Source of the DNA: Syntrophaceae bacterium
Lineage (GTDB): Bacteria > Desulfobacterota > BSN033 > UBA1163
Length of the DNA stretch: 64,000 bases
Assembly (NCBI GenBank): GCA_013388635.1
Contig: JACAEX010000078.1
Coordinates: forward strand, 1-64,000
Direction of reading: 5' to 3'
In this document: positions 57,599 through 64,000 of the stretch, piece after piece
Position numbering within the stretch: the stretch's first letter is position 1
Layout of the letters: every line of letters begins with the position of its first letter
Program-made: the position numbers and the translations under genes
The notes under the pieces: generated by a model
The model's input: the letters and a program-made list of their open reading frames with translations, nothing else
Database searches by the model: none
Told to the model about the DNA's origin: nothing

Positions 57599-58852
57599 AT
57601 GGCTTTTGAATTCAAATTTCCTGATATTGGAGAGGGATTGACCGAAGGCGAGATCGTCCGCTGGCTGGTGAAGGAGGGGGATGAGGTCAAGGAAGGCCAG
57701 CCTCTGGTCGAGGTTGAAACGGACAAGGCCCTTGCAGAGATTCCTTCTCCAAGGACCGGAGTAATTCTGAAGATACTGGCTCCGGAGAAGGAGATCGTCA
57801 AGGTCGGGCAGGTGATCGTCATCTTTGGAGAGAAGGGAGAATCTCTTGCGGTGCCGTCTCCAAGGCCATCGGTCGGAGTGGTAGGCGAATTGGAAGAGGC
57901 CCCTGAGGAGGCTCCTGCTCTGAAAGCGAGGCCTGAGCCAGTGAGGCTGGCCTTGGTGAGCGAGCATGCATTGGCCACGCCGGCGGTGAGGGCCCTGGCA
58001 AAAGAGCTGGGCGTGGATATAAACAGAGTGAAAGGCAGCGGGCCTGAAGGTCGTGTGCTGGAGAAGGATGTCCGCCTGGTGGTAGAAGGAAAGGAGAAGC
58101 CAGTCGAGCAGGTGAAGGTTCCCAGGAAGGTTAAGAAGTACGACATGTACGGATACATCGAACATATCCCCCTCCGAGGTGTTCGGAGATCGATTGCCAA
58201 AGCGATGGTCAAATCGAAATATACCGCGCCCCATGTGACCGCAATGGATGAAGCGGATGTCACAGAGCTATGGAAGATCAGGGAGAAGGAAAAAACGGTG
58301 GCGGAGAAGAAAGGGATCCGGTTGACCATCCTTCCATTCATTGCGAAGGCCGTGATCGCCGGTCTGATCGAGCATCCTTATCTCAATGCATCGCTGGATG
58401 ATGAGAATGAGGAGATCATTCTGAAAAAATATTACAACATCGGCTTTGCCACCGATACGCCCGAAGGTCTGATGGTCCCTGTGATCAAGAATGCAAAGGA
58501 TAAGTCGATCCTCCAGCTTGCAGAGGAATTGACCCAGCTCGCCGAAAAGGCGCGCAACCGGACGATCGATTTGGCCGATCTGAAGGGCGGGACCTTTACC
58601 ATTACCAACTACGGGGCCTTGGGCGGGATTTATGGCACCCCGATCATCAACTATCCCGAGGTGGCCATTCTGGGCGTGGGAAAGATCAAAGACACACCGG
58701 TGGTGAGGGAAGGGAAGATTGAGATCCGAAAAATTCTTCCCCTGGCTCTCTCCTTCGACCATCGGGTGGTCGATGGCGGGGAGGCCACAAGATTTCTTAA
58801 CACGGTCATCGCCCGGCTCGAAGACCCTGACCTGATTCTCCTGGAGAGTTAG
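57599..58852 (+). CDS. pdhC: Dihydrolipoamide acyltransferase (E2)
   Basis: FKFPDIGEGLTEGEIVRWLVKEGD...VETDKALAEIPSP; LSFDHRVVDGGEATRFL. Confidence 0.95.
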   Translation: MAFEFKFPDIGEGLTEGEIVRWLVKEGDEVKEGQPLVEVETDKALAEIPSPRTGVILKILAPEKEIVKVGQVIVIFGEKGESLAVPSPRPSVGVVGELEEAPEEAPALKARPEPVRLALVSEHALATPAVRALAKELGVDINRVKGSGPEGRVLEKDVRLVVEGKEKPVEQVKVPRKVKKYDMYGYIEHIPLRGVRRSIAKAMVKSKYTAPHVTAMDEADVTELWKIREKEKTVAEKKGIRLTILPFIAKAVIAGLIEHPYLNASLDDENEEIILKKYYNIGFATDTPEGLMVPVIKNAKDKSILQLAEELTQLAEKARNRTIDLADLKGGTFTITNYGALGGIYGTPIINYPEVAILGVGKIKDTPVVREGKIEIRKILPLALSFDHRVVDGGEATRFLNTVIARLEDPDLILLES

Positions 58853-59042
58853 AAGCTCAGGCACGAAAAGAATCAGCCGCTCCTTTTTCCCCTGCCGCTT
58901 TACGCCTTGCTAATGAGACATTTTTACTTGACAAAAATCTGCGTGGCAGATTGATATCAGATTATTCTGAAGGGACTGCGGTTGGAATTGAGACCTCGCC
59001 TCTATTTTTAGAATTCCGCATCAGAATCTCCATTTTTTTCTC

Positions 59043-59090
59043 TTGACATCTCTAAAAAATGGTTCTATAAATGGTCTACAAATGTTGACC
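59043..59090 (+). promoter_or_regulatory. Predicted sigma-70 promoter with overlapping dyad (candidate LexA operator)
   Basis: TTGACA (59043-59048), N17, TATAAA (59066-59071); GGTC-N10-GACC dyad 59073-59090 at the predicted TSS. Confidence 0.5.
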
Positions 59091-59116
59091 TAAATGGGAG
59101 AGCGTGAGGAAGAGCA

Positions 59117-59737
59117 ATGGAAGAAGAATTGACGTCAACTCAAAAAAATGTCTTAAATTTTTTGAACCGTTTCCTGAAGGATAAAGGGTTTCCGCCAACA
59201 CTTCGGGAGATTGCTTCTCACTTTGGATTGAAGGGGCCCAGGGCACCTCAAAAAACGCTCCATATCTTGGAAAAGAAAGGATACATCCGGAGAGTCCCAG
59301 GAGGTTCGAGGGCAATTGAGATTTTGAGCCCCCCTCCTATCCAGAGAACCCGGGTCTTTTCTGTCCCGATTGTGGGAAGGGTGAAGGCAGGCGAACCCAT
59401 CCTCGCCATCGAAAATATCGAAGGGCATATCCAGATCGATCGAACCTTTGTCTCCTCAGAGGATGTCTTCCTCCTTCGGATTCAGGGAGATAGCATGATC
59501 GAGGCCCATATTCAGGATGGGGATTTTGCCTTGGTGAAGCCCCAGTCCAGTGCAGAGAACGGAGAGATCGTTGTCGCCTTGATTGAGGATGAGGCGACGA
59601 TAAAAAGAATCTTCCAAAAGAGGGATTTGGTCCGTTTGGAACCTGCCAATTCCAATATGGAGCCGATTGTTGTCAGGAAAGGAGAGAAGAAAGTCACCAT
59701 CGTCGGAAAAGTCATCGGGATTTTTAGAAAACTTTAA
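59117..59737 (+). CDS. lexA: LexA repressor
   Basis: LTSTQKNVLNFLNRFLKDKGFPPTLREIASHFGL; VPIVGRVKAGEPI; GDSMIEAHIQDGD. Confidence 0.95.
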   Translation: MEEELTSTQKNVLNFLNRFLKDKGFPPTLREIASHFGLKGPRAPQKTLHILEKKGYIRRVPGGSRAIEILSPPPIQRTRVFSVPIVGRVKAGEPILAIENIEGHIQIDRTFVSSEDVFLLRIQGDSMIEAHIQDGDFALVKPQSSAENGEIVVALIEDEATIKRIFQKRDLVRLEPANSNMEPIVVRKGEKKVTIVGKVIGIFRKL

Positions 59738-59862
59738 CCCAAAGGGTTCCAGGGGACAAGGGTTCAAGTGGTTAAATGAAATTCTGAAGAACCCTATTAG
59801 ATTTTTTATTCCATAAACCTTCGACCCCTTGACCCCCCGAATCCTTGAGCCCTTGTGCTTTT

Positions 59863-61014
59863 ATGGATCGCATTATTCTCCATATCGATATGGATGCCTT
59901 CTTCATCTCGGTGGAGCAGAGGGACGATCCAGGCTTACGTGGAAAGGCCGCAGCGGTTTGTGGCTCACTTTCTCGGGGTGTGGTCACCTCTGCCAACTAC
60001 GAGGCAAGGCCTTATGGGATACGGGCTGGAATGCCGATTCAGGAGGCAAAGAGGAGATGCCCTCAATTGATCCTTGTTGAGGGGGACCATTCCAAATATA
60101 CGGAGGCAGCTTCCCGGATTTTTGCGATTCTAAAGGATTATACACCCCTTGTTGAAATTGCCTCCATTGACGAGGCCTATCTCGACATCACCCGATCCCA
60201 ACTCCTCTTCAAGTCTCCTCTCCATATCGCCCGATCGATCAAAGACCGAATTCGAGAAAAGGAGAAACTGACATGTTCCATTGGAATTGGCCCTAATAAA
60301 CTTCTTGCCAAGCTTGGAAGCCGTCTGAAAAAACCGGATGGACTTGTGATGATCGAAAAAGAGAGGGTTGAAGAGATATTAAAGGATCTCCCTGTTTCAG
60401 ACCTCTTTGGCATCGGTCCGAAACTTACGGAAGGGTTGAATTCGATGGGGATCTTCACCTGTGGCCAATTAGGAAGGTGCCCTGTTTCCCTGCTGAACAG
60501 GCGGTTTGGAGTGATCGGCAAACGGCTTCAGGAGATGGGGTTGGGATTGGATGATAGCCCGGTCGTGCCTTTTGATGAAGAGGAAGAAGCAAGGTCGATC
60601 AGCCACAGTGTCACCCTCGAAGAGGATTCCTCTGATTCGAATCTCCTGAGAAAAGTCCTCCTTCAGCTTTCGGAAAGGGTTTCGAGGAGGATGCGCCGGG
60701 ATTCTTTCTATGGAAGGAGGGTGACCTTGACCATTCGTTATTCCGATTTCTACACCTTCACCAAACAGAAGACCCTTTCCCAGTGGATCAATAGCGGGAA
60801 CGAGATATTTCATCATGCCACCGAGATTTTCGAATCGATCCTCCATCCTAAACCGATTCGGCTCTTAGGGGTTGGGATGTCCCTATTGAAAAAGGATTGG
60901 TGCCAGTTGGATCTCTTTGAGAAGAGGGATAAGAAGGACAAGTTGCTGAAGGCCATGGATCGAGTCAACGAACGCTTCGGAGACTGGACATTGACCTGGG
61001 CCTCGCTCCTCTAA
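59863..61014 (+). CDS. dinB: DNA polymerase IV
   Basis: ILHIDMDAFFISVEQRDDPGLRGKAAAVCG; SIDEAYLDIT; SIGIGPNKLLAKL. Confidence 0.95.
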   Translation: MDRIILHIDMDAFFISVEQRDDPGLRGKAAAVCGSLSRGVVTSANYEARPYGIRAGMPIQEAKRRCPQLILVEGDHSKYTEAASRIFAILKDYTPLVEIASIDEAYLDITRSQLLFKSPLHIARSIKDRIREKEKLTCSIGIGPNKLLAKLGSRLKKPDGLVMIEKERVEEILKDLPVSDLFGIGPKLTEGLNSMGIFTCGQLGRCPVSLLNRRFGVIGKRLQEMGLGLDDSPVVPFDEEEEARSISHSVTLEEDSSDSNLLRKVLLQLSERVSRRMRRDSFYGRRVTLTIRYSDFYTFTKQKTLSQWINSGNEIFHHATEIFESILHPKPIRLLGVGMSLLKKDWCQLDLFEKRDKKDKLLKAMDRVNERFGDWTLTWASLL

Positions 61015-61225
61015 ATGTTGAATTCGGATTCTGGACTGGGGATGAACGAAGAAGATCGTACTCCAGGAACGGCTGACGGGATCAGGGATTCCTCGCATTC
61101 CAAATCTGGCTTTTTCACTGTTTCGAAAATTTGACAGAGGTTGAGGAAAAGATGTAGATTTCAACTGGGAATTGATCAGAAAAGCGTATAGCAAATGGTC
61201 TCTTCAGAGCTAAGGGGGTGAGGGG

Positions 61226-61708
61226 ATGGAGCTTTCTCCGAAGACCATTGAGCATTTTCGCAACCCTAAGAATGTGGGGGAGATTGAGAACCCGGAGGGA
61301 ACGGGCGATATCCTTAATCCGGTTTGTGGAGACAAGACCGTTCTTTATCTGCGGATCAGAGAAGGGGTGATTGAGGATGCCAAATTCCTTTCTTTTGGAT
61401 GTGCGGTAACCATTGCCTCTGCCTCTGTCTTTACTGAGAAGATCAAAGGGCAGAGGATCTCTGAATTGCTTTCAGGAACCGATGAGGGGATCATCAGGCA
61501 GCTGATCAGCCTGATCGAGGGCGAGCTGGGAGAGATCCCTCCTGCAAAGCTTCACTGTCCGCCAGCCACGGTTCAGGTCTTCCTTGAGGCGGTCTCCAGA
61601 TACCTGGAGAAAGAGGGAGAAGCCCAGATGAGTTCAAGAATAAAAGGCTTGATCCCGAAGGTATCGGAGTACTACCAGAGGGGGGAAAAGGCAGAAGAGG
61701 CCGTCTGA
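61226..61708 (+). CDS. IscU/NifU-like Fe-S scaffold protein
   Basis: FRNPKNVGEIENPEGTGDILNPVCGD...FLSFGCAVTIASAS...LHCPPATVQ. Confidence 0.9.
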   Translation: MELSPKTIEHFRNPKNVGEIENPEGTGDILNPVCGDKTVLYLRIREGVIEDAKFLSFGCAVTIASASVFTEKIKGQRISELLSGTDEGIIRQLISLIEGELGEIPPAKLHCPPATVQVFLEAVSRYLEKEGEAQMSSRIKGLIPKVSEYYQRGEKAEEAV

Positions 61709-61724
61709 TTTTCTTCTTTCTCTT

Positions 61725-62516
61725 TCATCTGAGATCGTACTCCAATAATCTCGCGAATCTAAATCCCCTCTTTCTTAGCTCCGGGATGGCTGCCATGAGC
61801 CCTTCCGCTGTTTCACCTTCAGGATGGTTCATGTGCATGAGAATGATGGAGGAAGCGGGAGCACGGAGGAGGGCATTTTTTACTTGATCTTTTGAGTAGG
61901 TTGCACCTCCATCTCCGGGAAGACTGAAACTGACGACTTCATAACCCAGGGCCCTGGCCACCTCCACGCCGATCTCATCACAGTAGGACGTTCCAGGTCG
62001 GTAATATCTCGGTCTTCTACCTGTGAGCTCCTCAATTTTTATGGCATTCCCTTCTATCTCGTCCACGAGCTCAGCCACGCTGCCCGTCCCTTTTATCCCA
62101 TGAGCGGATCGGCCGTTGACCGAGCAGGGTTTATGGTTTAACCCATGATTTTCAATTTCAAAGAGCGGATGGCTTACCAATTCGTTAAAAATGGCACCAT
62201 TCGCACGAATCCAACGACCGCTTATAAATAAGGTGGCAGGGAGATTTTGATTTTTCAGGTACTCGATCAACCTGGCATCGTATCCAGTGCCACGTATTCC
62301 CCCACAGGCATCAAAGGTTAATGCCAACACTTTCTGATCTGTCTTCAGCCTGGTTCTAACGCCTGTTACCCTCACTCCCCATTCTTTTGGGGACCTCCCC
62401 GTGAAGGCCGAGACGATCTCAGCCTTTGTTCTTGTTTGCTGACATTGTCCGATGTCGATATTCTGGAGAAGGAATAAAGAGAGAAGGGTTAACCCGATCC
62501 GAAGGGTTCTGTTCAC
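61725..62516 (-). CDS. Secreted polysaccharide deacetylase
   Basis: KVLALTFDACGG...NLPATLFISGRWI...EIENHGLNHKPCS...RYYRPGTSYCDE. Confidence 0.9.
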   Translation of the reverse strand: MNRTLRIGLTLLSLFLLQNIDIGQCQQTRTKAEIVSAFTGRSPKEWGVRVTGVRTRLKTDQKVLALTFDACGGIRGTGYDARLIEYLKNQNLPATLFISGRWIRANGAIFNELVSHPLFEIENHGLNHKPCSVNGRSAHGIKGTGSVAELVDEIEGNAIKIEELTGRRPRYYRPGTSYCDEIGVEVARALGYEVVSFSLPGDGGATYSKDQVKNALLRAPASSIILMHMNHPEGETAEGLMAAIPELRKRGFRFARLLEYDLR

Positions 62517-62674
62517 CTCTTCTTTTTAACCTGTCGTTCAGGAGTTCTGCAACATCATGGTTGACAATCCCTTCCCGTTCGTCTATTCTTTAGCTATCGG
62601 GCCGTCGGGCCCGATTTCTTTATTTCATAAGCAGAGGATCGTGGGGCTGTCTGATAGGCTCGATCGGAGAAGAA

Positions 62675-63478
62675 GTGATCAGGATCGGAACCAGCGGCTT
62701 TTCATTCCCGGATTGGAAGGGAACGGTTTATCCCATCGGTATTCGAGAAGGGGATATGTTAACCTTTTATGAGAAAGAGCTGGGATTTAATGCCCTGGAG
62801 GTGAACTTCACCTACTATACGCTTCCCTCCCAGAGGAGTTTTGAGGCGATGTCGAAGAAGACCTCCAGGGAGTTCGAATTTGTTGTGAAGTGTTTCAAGG
62901 GGATGACCCATGAAATTCGTGATGCTCAAACCGGTGCGAGGTTGAATAATCAGGAGATCTTTGAGAGGTTTAAGTACAGCCTCCTCCCTTTGAGCGAGGA
63001 AGGGAAGCTGGCGTGCGTCCTGGCCCAGTTTCCGTACGGGTTCTTTCCCAATCGGGAGAACCTCGAGTATCTTGGGGAGTTCAAGGAGAGGATGGGAGAT
63101 ATGCCGCTGGTCTTCGAGTTTCGAAATCGGGCATGGGTGGGAGAGCCGACCTTTCAATTCTTAGAGAGGAATGGGATCGGATTCTGCATCGTTGACGAAC
63201 CCAAGCTACCCAAGCTGATGCCCTTCGTTCTGAGGACCACCTCTGACATGGCCTACTTCCGGTTTCACGGCAGAAATCCAAATTGGTTCAATGTTCCGAT
63301 GAAGGTTCGGTATGATTACCTCTACAGCGAAGCGGAGTTGAAGGAGTTTGTTCCTGAGATCCAAGCGATCTCCCGGAAGACTGCAAAGACTCTGATCTTT
63401 TTTAACAATTGTTATTCAGGTTCCGCGGCAAAAAATGCAGCGCAGATGGCCCGGCTGCTCATGGAGCAGCAGCCGTGA
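62675..63478 (+). CDS. DUF72 family protein
   Basis: IRIGTSGFSFPDWKGTVYP...LEVNFTYYTLPSQRSFEAM; GTG start. Confidence 0.9.
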   Translation: MIRIGTSGFSFPDWKGTVYPIGIREGDMLTFYEKELGFNALEVNFTYYTLPSQRSFEAMSKKTSREFEFVVKCFKGMTHEIRDAQTGARLNNQEIFERFKYSLLPLSEEGKLACVLAQFPYGFFPNRENLEYLGEFKERMGDMPLVFEFRNRAWVGEPTFQFLERNGIGFCIVDEPKLPKLMPFVLRTTSDMAYFRFHGRNPNWFNVPMKVRYDYLYSEAELKEFVPEIQAISRKTAKTLIFFNNCYSGSAAKNAAQMARLLMEQQP

Positions 63479-63522
63479 GTCAACAGTACTCAACACTCTG
63501 AACTGCGACGGAGGAGCAAACC

Positions 63523-63900
63523 GTGATTGAGATCGATTTTGAGAAAGGTGAGGGTCTGATACCGGTGATCGTTCAGGACGCATCCACGAATGAGGTGCTG
63601 ATGTTGGGTTATATGAACCGGGAGGCATGGGAGAGGACGCTTGCCACAAAACGATCAGCGTTCTGGTCGAGGTCCCGGAAGAGACTTTGGGTCAAAGGAG
63701 AGACGTCAGGCCATTTCCAGGAGGTTAAGGAGATCTTTCTCGATTGTGACGGGGATGCCCTCCTGTTAAAGGTGGATCAGGTGGGAGGGGCTGCCTGCCA
63801 TACAGGTTTTCGAAGCTGTTTCCACCACCGGTACGAGAACGGCGGGTGGAAGACTTTCGGAAGGAGAGTTTTTGATCCAGAGGAGGTATATAAAAAGTGA
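63523..63900 (+). CDS. hisI: Phosphoribosyl-AMP cyclohydrolase
   Basis: [50 protein letters not shown]. Confidence 0.95.
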   Translation: MIEIDFEKGEGLIPVIVQDASTNEVLMLGYMNREAWERTLATKRSAFWSRSRKRLWVKGETSGHFQEVKEIFLDCDGDALLLKVDQVGGAACHTGFRSCFHHRYENGGWKTFGRRVFDPEEVYKK

Positions 63901-64000
63901 AGGTACTGAAGCTTGGGATTCCAAAAGGAAGTCTGGAGAATGCGACGATCGAACTTTTTAAAAAATCAGGGTGGAAGATCTCGGTCAGCTCCCGGAGCTA
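63897..64000 (+). CDS. hisG: ATP phosphoribosyltransferase, 5' part (runs off window)
   Basis: [34 protein letters not shown]. Confidence 0.85.
   Translation, partial: MKVLKLGIPKGSLENATIELFKKSGWKISVSSRS

Noticed and set aside
57550-58341. 263-aa and 218-aa antisense ORFs opposite pdhC
   Set aside because: Low-complexity shadow translations of a clearly coding E2 gene

Overview
The window looks like a Desulfobacterota/deltaproteobacterial-type chromosome segment. This is inferred from gene content only. It is mostly protein-coding, with no rRNA and no CRISPR array. Left part (minus strand): IorAB, TrpB-like enzyme, Hdr-type flavin/Fe-S proteins, ferredoxins, methylmalonyl-CoA epimerase-like protein and an old-yellow-enzyme-family reductase. 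Next come housekeeping genes: MltD-like transglycosylase, rhodanese, GlgA, MscS, DUF502, FtsH, PurB, Map and a cysteine synthase-like enzyme. Around 28.7-37.4 kb is an accessory region. An intact tRNA-Leu(CAA) at 29358-29446 has its 3' 60 nt duplicated (59/60) at 37312-37371, which is the signature of a tRNA-integrated element of about 7.9 kb. The element carries remnants of defense-type helicases, a DUF433/DUF5615 toxin-antitoxin pair, and the most interesting cassette in the window: a small Tat-like secreted protein, a TgmB-like (graspetide-type) ATP-grasp ligase, and a secreted TPR-CHAT protein whose predicted mature N-terminus carries four (S/D)VAPSDF repeats. To the right are an NrfD/Fe-S membrane redox locus with three GcvH-like proteins lacking the lipoyl lysine, a c-type-heme-motif histidine kinase and a sigma-54 regulator. 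Then come archaemetzincin, Lgt, a GH57-type protein, an Nramp-like transporter with atypical motifs, DoxX, UbiA, PDH E1a/E1b/E2, LexA, DinB, IscU-like protein, polysaccharide deacetylase, DUF72, HisI and partial HisG. A second strong find is a probable selenoprotein at 54931-55203. It is a thioredoxin-like protein with an in-frame UGA in a U-P-H-C motif and a SECIS-like hairpin 21 nt downstream, and ORF callers truncate it. All family calls come from reading sequence motifs; no searches were run.
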